Below, one piece after another: positions 1-11,001 of a stretch of DNA of 64,000 nt (positions within the stretch are counted from its first letter, which is position 1; every line of letters begins with the position of its first letter). The stretch is from Labia minor. Its lineage: Eukaryota; Arthropoda; Insecta; Dermaptera; Spongiphoridae. The DNA lies in NCBI GenBank assembly GCA_963082975.1, contig OY720344.1:68166546-68230545 (forward strand), read 5' to 3'. The translations under genes and the position numbers were made by a program. Below the pieces are notes generated by a model. The model made no database searches. It was not told where the DNA came from and worked only from the letters and a program-made list of their open reading frames with translations.

Positions 1-631
1 TAATTAGTAAATATAAAAATAAAGTAAAAAATTTTAAAATATCTAATATGGGTTTATAATGTTATAAGATTATTATTTTAACAAAAAAAACTCACTTTCA
101 TCTTTCATTTATACATTTCACCAATTAGAAAGGCAGTTTAATTGATGACCTTTTACTTTCCTACTTGCACATCAAAACTAAATAAATTTCCTCTTGTCAT
201 TTATTAATTGAATGGTCTTAAACTTTATGAATATAACTAAGCGAGAGCAGCGACTTAATAGCTTTCCGGGAAAAGTTTTAATAATTATGATTGTATCATC
301 ATGTATGAAAATAATAGTTTCTCTATTGGATGTTCCTTTATGGATCATAAAACGAGAGACTATAGAATAGCCATGTGTCATGTCATTTATCATAAATGAA
401 TAGAACTTAGCTACAAGATTTTGATGAGGTGCTTATTACAATAATATTAATAAGGAGATCAATTTATATTTTAGAAGATAATATATTATTAAGTAATTCT
501 TTGCTGAAAGGTTATATAATCATCCTAAAATAATCTTTAACATATTTTACTTATACAATCTTATAGAATCAATCAAAAAAAAAAAGAAAAATTATTTTAA
601 CTAATTATAATTATTATTCATTTGTTTTTAG
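1..631 (+). other. Upstream intron, nothing recognised
   Basis: AT-rich non-coding sequence preceding a splice acceptor. The last bases, a pyrimidine-rich run ending TTTTTAG at 631, form the 3' splice site of the exon that follows. A 71-codon open frame on the minus strand (178-393) has no recognisable content and looks like chance. Confidence 0.5.
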
Positions 632-800
632 ATCCCATATTAGTAGTCGTAGCAGTAGAGGGGAACGAGTTTATACCGGCGACCTCTATATGCCAAGTTG
701 GAAACTTGAAACCGAATCTCGTTATCGAGATTTAGAAGAATCTCTAGATTCGAGTGCCAAGTCAGCGAATCTTTTATCAACACATGTATCTACTTATGAG
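632..800 (+). CDS. Internal exon of an unrecognised host gene
   Basis: This is a 169-bp exon bounded by a good acceptor (T-rich tract, then TTTTTAG) and a consensus donor (GAG|GTAAGT). Only one frame is open throughout. It begins with one base finishing a split codon and then gives 56 complete codons, ending in phase 0. The peptide starts with a Ser/Arg-rich stretch (SHISSRSSRGERVYTGDLY), continues through MPSWKLE and becomes acidic and Ser-rich. Base composition is clearly less AT-rich than the surroundings. I do not recognise the family. The frame joins in phase to the exon at 62327, which implies a 61.5-kb intron, although a shorter alternative exon in between cannot be excluded. Product and function are unknown. 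Confidence 0.7.
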
Positions 801-1536
801 GTAAGTTTGGCATTTAAATATTTAATTCAATTTTAATCAATAAACCAGTGTAGTCTCTGTTTATAAGCTTTAATAAATTTGATACTAATTCTACATTGAG
901 TCAATTATAAAATATATCTTAAGTATCTCATCATCATTGGGAGAGAGGAGAAGAGAAAATCTTTTGAATCCTAGTATACTAAAAAGTGTGCAACATATTT
1001 TTTCATTAAAAGAACGGGAAAACTTTAATTTTTTTATTTTCAATGACAATATCACGATCGTTGAGATATAACTATGTGCTATGTGTCAGGTATGTGTTTT
1101 CTAATGTGTGAGAATGAGGTAGGTATGCCACTAATGACTATCACCCACTCTATGTGCTGGATACTGTAGAGATATAGGAATCCAACAACTAGCATAAGTG
1201 CTTTCACTGATCCCGTAAAACGATATTGGAATATTGCCCATCATGTTTTGTAGGCATCTCTTGTCAGCTTTTGAAATGGAATCATTTAATATAACATGTG
1301 GAATATTTAAGAAGATTAAATTTTTTAGATAATCTCTGTTTATCATTATGCCGTACATATTTTTATATTTCTTGATACCCCTACCAATTTTAAAATATTG
1401 TCACAAGATTATGAAGAACCTCAAATATTAATCCATTTTTTTAATAAGCTCTTTCTGGTAAATAAATCGATATAAACAACAGTTGTTATCATCTTTTTTA
1501 TCCATTTTGTCATTCATGGATATCTCTTATTATCTA
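801..1536. other. Intronic stretch, nothing recognised
   Basis: AT-rich sequence. A 75-codon open frame on the minus strand (1131-1358) has a fairly ordinary amino-acid mix but no motif I recognise and no flanking splice signals, so it is not called as a gene. Confidence 0.4.
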
Positions 1537-2243
1537 CCAGGTGTAGAAGTATGAAACCGGAATTTCCCTATAGATGGCGCTCGCTATCAGTTTAAAGACC
1601 GTAATACCGCTTCTGTAGCGCCACTTCTCATTCTAACAGCTGACGAAGTTTGACAACACACAATAACCTAAGCTTCATACTCCGGTATATTTTTCTGTAA
1701 CCTCCAATATGTCGAGTTTTATGCCTACGAACTATGATATGAGGACAGCATTGGTTTTCTGCTATCATTTGAAAGAAACTGCTGCAGAATCGCATAGAAT
1801 GCTTCTCGAATCATACGGTGAACATGCTCTTGGCAAAACTCAAAGTGATGATTTTGACGTGAGAAACGAGGAGCGGGCGAAACCACCGAAAAAGGGTATA
1901 ATATATTATGAGCTACTACAACCTGATGAAACCGTTAACACTAATCGCTACCAACAACAAATGATCGATTGAAATCGAGCAATTCGTGAAATACGACCGG
2001 AATATGCAAAAAGACAACATAAAGTAATTTTCCTTTATGATAATGCCCCCTCAGCAAAACAACTGGTTCGCTTCAAAGGAAGAATTGTTTTTTTTTGGCG
2101 TGGCATTCATAACCTGCCGTAGATGTAGGAAAAATGTATAAATTCCAATGGAGACTATTTTGAATAAAATATTTTTTATAATTTTCAAATAACAAACATG
2201 CTATTTTTACAAAAAAAATCTGGTTTCATACCTCTACACCTGG
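1537..2243 (+). mobile_element. Mariner element, internally deleted, with both TIRs
   Basis: The element is bounded by matching inverted ends (CCAGGTGTAGAAGTATGAAA at the left; the right end is the near complement ...TTTCATACCTCTACACCTGG) and by a TA on each side (1535-1536 and 2244-2245), the mariner target duplication. At about 0.7 kb it is much shorter than a full mariner (about 1.3 kb). It is non-autonomous and was presumably mobilised in trans. The inner coding remnant is described separately. Confidence 0.85.
1709..2085 (+). pseudogene. Mariner transposase remnant
   Basis: The frame opens at 1709 with the mariner N-terminal helix-turn-helix region (FCYHLKETAAESHRMLLESY...HALGKTQ). A block is then missing before FDVRNEERAKPPKK, and a second larger deletion removes the first catalytic Asp region. 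The text resumes at GIIYYELLQPDETVN. A stop follows MID at 1970-1972; the same frame continues with NRAIREIRPEY and reaches the second-Asp motif IFLYDNAPS. The third catalytic Asp region is absent. This is a decayed DD34D transposase that cannot be active. Confidence 0.8.
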
Positions 2244-2245
2244 TA

Positions 2246-2752
2246 TATATCTCATATGTCTTAATGAATTTCTGCTCAATCGAAAAGCCCAGAGAGATGC
2301 TTAAACATCGGGTAGGCTACCTCCTCTGAAAGCCTTTTTCTCTATCGAGATGTCAGTTTCAGAGCAATTAAGTAAAAGCAAACTTATTTTACGTATATAC
2401 ATTGATAAAATAGATTGTTCATGTTCATTCAATTATCACAAACATGTTATAACCACACAATATTTTTTTAATTAAGAATGGTAATATGATTAATTGATAA
2501 TCAACAACACATAACGAGACAAATTAATTTAAATCAAAACAATATTTAAAAGATAAAATATTCTTTTATAACCTAAAGAGAAAGAATACAATAAAAAACC
2601 ATTTCTTTCAAGTCGACAAAACATACTAAACTTCTTTAAATTAATTAAAATTAACTTATATAAGATAAATAACAAATAATTATTATAATTTAAAGCAAAA
2701 TATAAAGCAAGAAATTTTAAATTTTAAATTTGGCCATACGTTTTATAAGATC
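2246..2752. other. Intronic stretch, nothing recognised
   Basis: Very AT-rich sequence between the mariner and repeat A. No repeat copy or open frame of note was seen. Confidence 0.4.
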
Positions 2753-2867
2753 AGTACCGGGACCCCGAACCTCGGCTCGGTAATTAAGTTAAAAAAAATG
2801 ATTCATTATTATTGGGTTTGGTTGATAATATTAATACCTCTCGCTCGACCCTTTAAAAAATATATAA
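2753..2867 (-). repeat. Repeat A, copy 1 (reverse orientation)
   Basis: Reverse-complement match to 55041-55162 and 56750-56871. The family core carries CCGAGCC-GA-GGCTCGG, a hairpin followed by GGGTCCCGGTAC, and a conserved A/T-rich centre. This copy has several substitutions, including one that weakens the hairpin, and abuts the open frame of the Penelope-like fragment. One of the two was probably inserted into, or joined to, the other. Confidence 0.75.
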
Positions 2868-3500
2868 ACTTACCTGAAAAGAGCCGAAGAGATATGCTCA
2901 AATGAAAACATTAAAAAAGAAAAACAACGATTGAAGGAAGCTTTCATAAACAATGACTTTTCGGATTATGAAATTAGGAAATTCAGAAAAACAAAAAAGA
3001 CAGAAATCAAAAATGAAAATGAAAAACCATTATACAGATCACAAATAACATTACCTTATAAAAAAGGAACAACAAAAAAAATAGCGTCAAAATTGAGGAA
3101 ACACAACATCAGAGTAACATATAAACCACATAAACAAATGTCTTCTCTCACCTCAAATATAAAAGACAAAATTAAAAACGAAAATAATGGAGTTTATAAG
3201 GTAACTTGTGAATGTAAAAAAGTATACATTGGTGAAACAAGTAGAAAGATTTCTACAAGACTGTCTGAACATCAGAGAGCCATTAGATTGAAACATCCAA
3301 ATCAATCAGCAATTGCAGAACATGCCTTAACAACAGGACATAAAATAAATTTAGATAATGTAAAAACACTTAATATTGAAAATAATTGGTGGAAAATAAA
3401 AATAAAAGAATCTATAGAAATTAATAATCATCCCAATAATATTAATAAAGAGGATGGATATAGACTTAATAAGATGTGGAACATAGTGTTGGATGAGTAA
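2868..3500 (+). pseudogene. Penelope-like element, 3' part with GIY-YIG endonuclease domain
   Basis: The frame is open from 2868 (just after a TAA) to the stop ending at 3500, with no natural start codon, so it is a 5'-truncated piece. The first part (RAEEICSNENIKKEKQRLKE...) resembles the segment after the reverse transcriptase of Penelope-like elements. The second part has the GIY-YIG endonuclease layout: GVYKVTCECKKVYIGETSRK, an Arg in STRLSEH, then SAIAEHALTTGHKI. Established knowledge: Penelope-like retroelements pair a reverse transcriptase with a C-terminal GIY-YIG nuclease. The reverse transcriptase itself is missing here. The nuclease half is uninterrupted, so loss was probably by truncation rather than point decay. 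Confidence 0.8.
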
Positions 3501-3840
3501 AATTTGTCAGATTAAATGAAATATAATTAATCTAATGTGTATTTATGTATATATCTTGATTATAGAAATAATTTACTATCTTTATTATAGAGACATAATG
3601 CACTATCATACTTCTTGATTGTAAACGCTTGCTTTGACAATTGCTGCTGACTTCATGTTGAGATTAAGAATTGGCGGCAAAAATTGGAGCCAAAAATTGG
3701 CGCCAATATCACTGCCTATATAAGAGGTGACGTGTCCCAACATGCATCAGTCCGCTTGAATCGGAGCAAGCGTACGGTTACTTGAAAACGACTGCAGAAT
3801 AAGCAGTTGAAACGTTGTACAATTATTTTAATTTAATAAA
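3501..3840 (+). repeat. Penelope-like 3' UTR / pseudo-LTR segment
   Basis: Sequence immediately downstream of the GIY-YIG stop. It is less AT-rich and has a small stem-loop (ACTGC...GCAGT, 3790-3806) embedded in TTGAAAACGACTGCAGAATA and followed by GTTGAAACG. A stem ending in GAAACG is common in Penelope pseudo-LTRs and, by established knowledge, is related to hammerhead ribozymes in some of them. The conserved CUGAUGA core is not intact here. Confidence 0.45.
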
Positions 3841-4011
3841 TAATTTTATACAAATAATGTGGTCTTTTAATAAACATTCCCTTAATAGATATTTATTTGA
3901 TAAAATTAAATTTATAATTATCTTAAAAATTAATCCAAGTAATATCGTTTATTTCTATTCGACACTATTTTCAGTTATGAAAAAAGAAGCGAGTAAAAAA
4001 AATTGTAATTG

Positions 4012-4416
4012 AAGACAGCCGTTTTTTTTTAAAATAATTAAATTATTTTATAGATTATAAAATAAAAATTATTGTATTACATTAAAAATATTGAAATAAA
4101 AAATAATAGTTTGATTTAATAAATTAAAATATTATAACCATTTTTAGTGGGAATTTCTCAGGGAGGTAGGGAGGTCACATAAGCGACAACTTTTATTCCA
4201 AATGTTCTCTTCCTAGCTGTGACGTCATGAAGGGCTGGGTCACATTTAAATTAAGGAAAAACTAATGAAGATGATTTTTCCCAGAGATGTGATCAATAAA
4301 ACTCAATTTGTCTTTATAAATACTATCTCTGGTGTGAATTTCACAAAAATCGTTAGAGCGGTTTTTGAGAACCCATGGCCATACATACAATTTTTACTCG
4401 TATAAGAAGATTAGAT
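4012..4416 (+). repeat. Repeat E, copy 1
   Basis: The first 200 bp match 16340-16577 inside the piggyBac element. The last 150 bp are the reverse complement of repeat B (49.8, 52.1, 53.5 and 55.2 kb). It contains GCTGTGACGTCATGAAGGGC, also found in repeat C, and ends with the common arthropod repeat phrase around AAAATCGTTAGAGCGGTTTT. It is probably a non-autonomous element assembled from several blocks. Confidence 0.7.
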
Positions 4417-4567
4417 AGAAGATACATTATGGACGTTTCAATGATATTTGATCTTTCATAACTGGTTTACCTTAATTTACGAGCTTTAATTTCTTTATTA
4501 ATTTTTATTAATATTTTATTTCTGAAAATAATGAATTCATAAACTTCTTTTTATTCAATTTTAAATA

Positions 4568-5070
4568 CTTCTATCTATCTATATCTATCTCTGTGACTCT
4601 ACGGAACTCGAAAGTTCTTGGCCAAAGCAATCATACCCCTCCAAGTATTCCTATTCTGAGCCACAACCTTCCAGTCCCTATTCTCTCCCATCTCTCTCAC
4701 ATCCTTTCCCACATTATCCACCCACCGTGTCCTTGGTCTTTCAAGTGGACGTTTCCCACTCGGTCTTCCCACCAATATATTTTTTGCTATTCTATCTTCT
4801 CCCATTCTAGCCACGTGTCCTGCCCACCGTAGCCTTCTCGATTTTATAATTCTAACTATAACAGATGATGCATAGAGGTCATGCAATTACTCGTTATGCA
4901 ATCTTCGCCATTTCCCGGTGACCTCATCTTTCTTTGGTCCATAAATGCTCCGCAGAATCCTATTCTCATATACTCTAAATCTACTCTCGTCACCTAAGGT
5001 CATAGACCATGACTCACACCCATATAATACAACCGGTAAAATAATTGTTTTATATATTTTAACTTTAAGG
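4568..5070 (-). pseudogene. Non-LTR retrotransposon 3' fragment, copy L1
   Basis: Read on the minus strand this encodes the C-terminus of a LINE polymerase protein: YGCESWSMT, then YENRILRSIYGPKKDEVTGK, a stop, then SRRLRWAGHVARMGEDR, GKRPLERPRTRWVDNVGKD and ending near LAKNFRVP. The 3' end carries a tail of TATC/GATA repeats (4568-4591), as in the other copies here. Only the region after the reverse-transcriptase core is present, so this is a 5'-truncated dead copy. It is the best-preserved of about eight fragments of this family in the window. Confidence 0.8.
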
Positions 5071-5333
5071 TTTAAAGATTAAAGACACTGAGTGCTCTTA
5101 TCTTTTGGAATTATTATTTCTAAATATGATTAAATTATTTAAATTTTTTTTTATTTTAAATTTGTTGCATTGGCATAATTAAATTAATTAAAATACAGTT
5201 AATTATTTTTAATTGAGAATAGAGTTATTTATTTTTTTTTTTTGTATCTACATTATATTCTTATATATATTTTACCTGATATCTTTAATATATATTAATT
5301 AAATTTCATCTCGAGAGTGATTTACAGTATTAG
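5071..5333. other. Intronic stretch, nothing recognised
   Basis: Very AT-rich sequence between two LINE fragments. No coding potential or repeat copy seen. Confidence 0.35.
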
Positions 5334-5640
5334 TTCACCGGGGAATGATGGAGACTCCTTAACGAGGATTTGCATGACCTCTATGCATCTCCATATATAT
5401 TTAGAAGGTTGCATTGGACAGGACACGTGGTTAGAATGGGAGAGGAAAGAATGGCGAAAAATATATAGGTGGGGAGATCGATTGGAAGACCAAAGTCGCA
5501 GTGGGTGTACAATGTAGAAAGGGACGTGAGAGAGATGGAAGAAAACACGAGTGCATGGGATAGTTGCTCACTATAGGAACACTTCGAGAAATGTGGTTGC
5601 TGTGACCAAGGACTTTCGAGATAGATAAAAAAATTTATAT
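5334..5640 (+). pseudogene. Non-LTR retrotransposon 3' fragment, copy L2
   Basis: Plus-strand match to copy L1: GATTTGCATGACCTCTATGC, TGGACAGGACACGTGGTTAG and the ...VRMGEERMAKNI segment can be read. Stops and small deletions interrupt the frame. It ends with GACTTTCGAGATAGATA, the family tail. Confidence 0.7.
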
Positions 5641-5849
5641 CCAAAACAATTTTAGATAAACTTGGAAAAATAATTAATAATGAATAATTTAAAATAAATA
5701 AATAAATTATTATCTCTAGTTCATAAAAATACTATTTGTATTATATAATACTTTATATACAATTGCACCTGTGTTGAATATAATAAATGACTAATATTTA
5801 AAAAAAAAATATTTCTTTATAGGTATATATAAAATGTATCTCATGTAAG

Positions 5850-5880
5850 GGTAGGGTTGTCAACTGACCTTTATATGGTT
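5850..5880. repeat. MITE end fragment
   Basis: AGGGTTGTCAACTGACC resembles the terminal repeat of the MITE at 6094-6220. Only one end is visible. Confidence 0.4.
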
Positions 5881-5913
5881 CTAAAAAAAAACTAAATTAA
5901 CTTACCTATACCT

Positions 5914-6083
5914 AGGGTGACCAAACGTCCCGAATTTAGTCTTCGGGACAGCCTATTGTCACGTTTTTTTTTTAAATATTTAGGACATTTCGTACTTTTT
6001 TCAAAATTTGTTCAATTTGGTTCTAAAAAAAAAAAAGGAAAACCGTTTGTCCCGGTTTGGTGTTTACGAAATATGGTCACCCT
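5914..6083. mobile_element. MITE with AGGGTGACCA terminal inverted repeats
   Basis: A 170-bp element starting AGGGTGACCA and ending TGGTCACCCT, a 10-bp perfect inverted repeat. The inside has two facing segments, ACGTCCCG.. and ..TTTGTCCCGGTT, giving an imperfect fold-back. Flanks are TA-rich and no clean target duplication can be fixed. A fragment of the same right end occurs at 6577-6600. Confidence 0.65.
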
Positions 6084-6093
6084 ACATATACCT

Positions 6094-6220
6094 AGGGTTG
6101 CCAACTGGCCTTTTATTGAAAGGACAGTCCTTTTTTAAATACTCTCGACTGCCCTAATTGTAAGAGTACCTAATTTTTTAAGGGTGTCCTTTTTTGGAAC
6201 TTTATAGAGTTGGCAACCCT
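6094..6220. mobile_element. MITE with AGGGTTGCCAACT terminal inverted repeats
   Basis: A 127-bp element with 13-bp perfect inverted ends (AGGGTTGCCAACT and AGTTGGCAACCCT). It lies 10 bp after the preceding MITE, and both are preceded by TATACCT. Its ends resemble those of the neighbour, so the two may be related. Confidence 0.65.
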
Positions 6221-6233
6221 ATGTAAAAGGGAC

Positions 6234-6287
6234 ATTTGGAGAAATGTGGTTGCTGGGGCCGAAGAGCCACAGAGATAGATAGATAAT
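6234..6287 (+). repeat. LINE 3' tail fragment
   Basis: A short copy of the last bases of the L1-type retrotransposon: GAGAAATGTGGTTGCTGGGG, a deletion, then GAGCCACAGAGATAGATAGA. Confidence 0.6.
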
Positions 6288-6289
6288 AA

Positions 6290-7815
6290 GTTCATTAATA
6301 AAACAATGATTTTTAATAAAATAACTCAACATTTACCTACTATTAAATTACAAAAGTTATTTAGAAGAAATTCGTTTTTGCTTGGTAAAAAATGTATAAT
6401 CAACCAGGAAATATTAAACTTAAATTTAGTATAAATAATTATATTGTAAAAAAGGAGAAAATTAAAATATATAAAATAATAATACATATAATGAAAAATA
6501 ATTATTAGATAATTTAAAAAATAAAATTTTAAATTATGCTTTTTTTATAGCCAGTAAAGTGGAATGATAGAATATATACGAAATATGGTCACCCTACATA
6601 TATTATATAGAATTTTAACTTTAATGTTCCCTCAAAAAAGAAATATATTATATATAGGAATATATATATACTTATATATATATATGTTTTGGTTACAAGG
6701 TCTTTTTTTACCATGATATCATCGATATGAAAATTTTGGAGTAAATAATGAATTATTCATTGTTTTGTTTTGGAATTCAATGAATATATAAGGAAATAGG
6801 AACCACTTTCTTAAAGATACCAGAACATCAATACATTGTAAAAATGAAAAAAATATTTTTATCAAACAAGGTCTGCATTTTTGTATATTTTTTCTATTAT
6901 TTCAATTTGTATGTTATAGGAATTTAAAAAAGCTAGTGTGTATGTATGTAATTTATTCACTAAAAACTAATAGGTAAAATATTTTTCTTAAAGCAAATTT
7001 CTATTTAAAAATATTTCTACTAGGGTATAAACAAAAAATCTTCCAATGAAAAAGAATGTATTTCAATCGTTTTGTTTTTGACCGAATATCCTGGGAAGAA
7101 AGAAATCATTACTATTTCTTGATAATAAAAAAATATAAATTAAAATTTAAAAAGAAAACGTTATAATTTATTTTTTATCATATGAAAAGGCGAGGGAAGT
7201 TAGTTTCGCCTGCAATAATTATTAATTATATTGTTAATATTGTTGACCGTGTGTGTCGCCAGCAATATTTTAGAGAAAATATGCAAATTGAATGGAATGA
7301 GGGTCAGATAAGGGCTAATCGGACTTCTTTGGAAGGAAGACTAGAAGGTACCTGGCAAATAAATAATATACTAAAAATTTATCCAAATGAAAGAAATTAG
7401 ATTGAAAGGATGGTAAAGAAATAAAAAAGACACTCGAATTTTGATTTTGATCTTAAGATAAAAATATATAATTTAATTAAAATAAAGAACAAGAATTAAC
7501 ATGATATGAAAAATAATTGTTTGGAATGATTCATAAAAAGGAACTTTCCAGTGGCGAAAACCGAATCAAAACAATAGAAATGGCGTGTGAAAATTTACCA
7601 AAATACTCATCCGCTTGTAATGCAAATCCAAATTAGCATTTTCAGAAATGTATAAATTTATTTTAAAGAAAATCAATTTTAAATTAGATATATATAAAAA
7701 AACTATACAATTCTCCAATAAAAGATTGAAGGCTCAATCTTGCATAGTGACTAGCGAGTTGGTAAAAAATTGAATGAGGAAGAGAGTAGAGTATTGAGGT
7801 CTTAAATAATTTGGT
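6290..7815. other. Intronic stretch, little recognised
   Basis: AT-rich sequence with a TA microsatellite around 6655-6690 and a copy of the 5914-6083 MITE right end at 6577-6600. A 72-codon plus-strand frame (7182-7400) has no recognisable motif. Confidence 0.35.
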
Positions 7816-7818
7816 GAC

Positions 7819-8130
7819 CGCCTAAGTTCACGTTTTGAACCTGTGAATTGGCCTCCAAGATCTTGTGATTTAACACCGCTAGACTACTTTCTGTGGGGCT
7901 ATGTAAAGTCATTGGCCTATGAGGATAAGCCACAAACGCGAAAATTGGACGTCCAGATTGGACTACATCCGAGCAAGCCGTGGCGGTCATATGCCAGAAA
8001 TCATATATAAAATGTAATGCCACAAGATTATCTTTCGTATAAATAAAATTCATGTCAATCGAATAATCCATCATTGTTTTATTGCAATTTAAAGTTCTAT
8101 ACCTCTAAAAGAAACACCCTTTATTAAATA
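7819..8130 (+). pseudogene. Tc1/mariner transposase C-terminal remnant
   Basis: The plus strand encodes RFEPVNWPPRSCDLTPLDYF followed by LWGYVKSLAYEDKPQT, the third-Asp block of an insect mariner-type transposase. After a deletion of roughly 25-30 codons and a frame change it resumes with LDYIRASRGGHMPEIIYKM and a TAA at 8015-8017. The downstream bases end in AAAGAAACACCCTTTA, probably the 3' terminal repeat. No 5' end was found, so this is a 5'-truncated relic of a lineage different from the other mariners here. Confidence 0.75.
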
Positions 8131-8145
8131 AATTTATCAGAATAA

Positions 8146-8735
8146 AATAATATAAATATAAAAAATTTTTATAAAATAACGTTTTTCCAATGGACTAAAA
8201 AAAATAAAATAATTTTTCTATTAGCTTGACAAAGTTTATGGATGAATTGCTTCATATTCAACAAAAAACGTTGGGCGCATTTAGTTCTATGCAATTAACT
8301 TCCTTTATAGAGCTATAATTCATATATATATATATATACTAAGATACATACCACACTAAAACAAAATTTTGGATTTGATTGATAATATGTAAATTTAATA
8401 AAAATTCTTTTAAATTTTGATACATACTTTGATATAAGTATATTACAGTGAAAAATAATAAAAGATTAATTTCTTAGCTCTTAAACTATTAATTTTATTG
8501 CATGATAAAAAATTTTGTCAGGATATGTGTTTAATAAAATTTTTATTATTACAAAAATTTGACTTGATTGTTCGTATAAATAAATTAAACTAAATGCGCC
8601 CAACGTTTTTCGTTGAATATGAAGCAACTCATCCATAAACTTTGTCAAGCTTATAGAAAAATTATTTTATTCTCTTTAGTCCATTGGAAAAACGTTATTT
8701 TATAAAAAATTTTTATATTTATATTTTTTTTTTTT
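8146..8735. mobile_element. Long-TIR non-autonomous element D, copy 1
   Basis: A left arm (about 8146-8292) and a right arm (about 8593-8735) are near-perfect reverse complements over about 145 bp. They share AACGTTTTTCCAATGGACTA, GACAAAGTTTATGGATGA and AACGTTGGGCGCATTTAGTT. The 300-bp centre is AT-rich with no frame. A second partial copy starts at 43838. The transposase family is unknown. Confidence 0.75.
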
Positions 8736-8739
8736 AATT

Positions 8740-10560
8740 TCTTCATATAAATGTTTTAAGCCACTATTCAATATATTACTTTTTAATCTAAATAGAGATA
8801 TAATTATTTTTTTTTTTAAATCAATCTTTGTAATAAGAAATGAAAGAATAATTATTAACATTTAAAAAAAATTGGATTAAAAAGAGAAAAAAACAAAAAC
8901 AAAATACAAGTATTAAAAGTTACCTTTCTTCAAATCAAAAATTTAATTATTTTTACTTGAGTGAGGATTAAAGAGGTAAGTTTTGTTTTAAATATATTGA
9001 CATTAAATTTCTCTTTTTAATTAACCCAATCAGGGAAATTCGTTCAAATCGTGAATGTGCTAAAAGCTTTCATTAGTCTTTTGTGAAGATTAAAGGAACT
9101 TTTCCAAAGCACCTGTCCTGTCGCTGGATATTTAAGGGTATTTCCCAATGAACTGACCATTTTACCCTCCCTTTAAAGCGAAAATCCATGGCAATAGCCA
9201 ATGACAGTCGAATCCAATCAAACTAGAAATTATCGCCTATGACTGCTTCCTCTTTCGCGTTAACTGAAGTTTAGTGAATTTGCTTAAATGGCTTTCATTT
9301 ACAAATTAAACTTCTTTCCTAAAGGTGATGAACTAAAAACGTATTATTGATCTTTAATTTAAAAATGATGCTTATCAACACAAAAACCAACCTCACTTTA
9401 AAAATAATCAAAGAAAAAAAACATTTTATAACATTATAGGAGAGCTTGAATAATTAATTATTTTTTTTCCTTTAAAATTTGTAAAAAGAAAAAATATTCA
9501 AAATAGAAAAAATTAAAAAAAAATACATCAAAGTCAATGATCTTGTTTCCTGTAATATTTAATGAGAAACATTCTTTCTAATTAAATTTTTAATGTTATA
9601 TCTTTAAAGTATTTTTTTTAATAAAAGTAAATAAAAAAATTGAGATAGGTTATCTAAATTTTATTTACTGCCCAAGTCCTTTTACTGCTGCTGATCATTT
9701 ATTTATTTTACTTAAAACAAAATAAATCCCAGCAATATGCCGAATAAAAAGTTAAGTAAATTCGTTTTAATTATTTAATATCAATTCTAAATATTCAAAG
9801 AATAAAGTCGCCTTTTAACATTATCAATCTTGGATAAAAAAAATCCTAATAACATTTTTTTTTAGATTAAGTTAAAATAACATTTTTTCGGAAACTTTAC
9901 AGATTTAATCTGATTGATAAATTTGTAACTTCTCATCCCTTCCCTTTTATACCGATGAAAATTTGGGACAATCTAACTTTGCGCATAAATCATTTCCTCT
10001 TGATTCAGCAGCCCGTCCCCATCGTCTATTGACTTTTCTCTTTCTTTGCATTCTTTCAACACTCTTTTTCAAATCTTCTTCGCATTGACAACCATTAAAA
10101 AAAAAATTGTTCACAAAATATTAAATACAATTAAAAATTTAAAAATTATTTAATCCAACTAAAATCAATATAAAATATAATTATTTGTTTATCATTCATT
10201 AAATTTTAAAAGTAAACTTTTTATTATTGTTTTGTATCTTTCTAAATATTTCAAGCTTTAATGAGCTAGAAATTATTAAATTACAGCAATATTAAATATA
10301 GTAAAAAAATTTATAATTTAAAAGTGATCAAAGAACTTAATCAAATTTTTTCTCGAAATTTATAAAAAACATATATATTCAAAAAATATAAGTTAAATAC
10401 TTAAGTAAATATTTGCTTAAAAAAATGATTGTACTCTTTTTAAAGTTTAATTATATTAATAAACTCTTAATTTATATATATGTTTTTAAATGTTATTGGT
10501 TTTTGGGATCACTATTTATTGGATCTAGCATTTGCATTTATTTGAAATGAATTATTAAAT
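8740..10560. other. Intronic stretch; one less AT-rich block
   Basis: Mostly AT-rich. The block 9030-9290 is clearly richer in G+C, with no long frame and no repeat copy in the window, and might be a conserved intronic element. A smaller such block lies at 9935-10090. Confidence 0.3.
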
Positions 10561-10564
10561 TTTA

Positions 10565-10645
10565 AATCTAAGTGAACTTGGTGAGATTCGATCCATCGTC
10601 TCCCAGACTGGAAATATTTCCATTTTGATCAATATGACGCCCCTT
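10565..10645 (-). repeat. Possible tRNA-derived SINE relic
   Basis: On the minus strand GGATCGAATCTC resembles a pol III B box and CGTCATATTGATCAAAATGG lies where an A-box region would be. The structure is degenerate and no tail was identified. Confidence 0.25.
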
Positions 10646-10697
10646 TCAAATAATATTTATTTATTTATTTAATATTCTTTGAATCTTTCAGGCACTA

Positions 10698-11001
10698 GTA
10701 ATTGCATGACCATTATGCATCTTCAGTCATAGTTACAGTTATAAAATCGAGAAGATTGCGATGGACATGGCACTTGGCTAGAATGGGAGAAGAAAGAATG
10801 GCGAAAAGTATATTGGTGGGGAGACCTATTGGGAAACGTCCCCTTGCAAGTCCAAGGACGCGGTGGGTGGACAATATAGTAAGAGACGTGAGATAATTGG
10901 GAGAGGGTAGAAGCTGGATGATTGTGGCTCAGGATAGGGTTGCTGAGGCCAAGAACTTTCGAGTTCAGTAGAGCCACAAAGATAGATAGATAGAAAATAA
11001 A
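10698..11001 (+). pseudogene. Non-LTR retrotransposon 3' fragment, copy L3
   Basis: Encodes (C)MTIMHLQS.., then SRRLRWTWHLARMGEERMAK, LVGRPIGKRPLASPRTRWVD and NIVRDVR, with a stop at 10894-10896. The 3' end GAGCCACAAAGATAGATAGA shows the family GATA tail. Same family as L1 (4568-5070), opposite orientation. Confidence 0.8.

Noticed and set aside
1131..1358. 75-codon minus-strand frame as a small gene
   Set aside because: Ordinary amino-acid mix, but no motif, splice signal, repeat copy or promoter evidence.
3780..3830. An active hammerhead ribozyme downstream of the Penelope-like fragment
   Set aside because: The conserved CUGAUGA core is not present, and I could not place stems I and III, so only a resemblance is noted.
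7182..7400. 72-codon frame as a small gene
   Set aside because: No homologous motif and no signals; left as an unsupported open frame.
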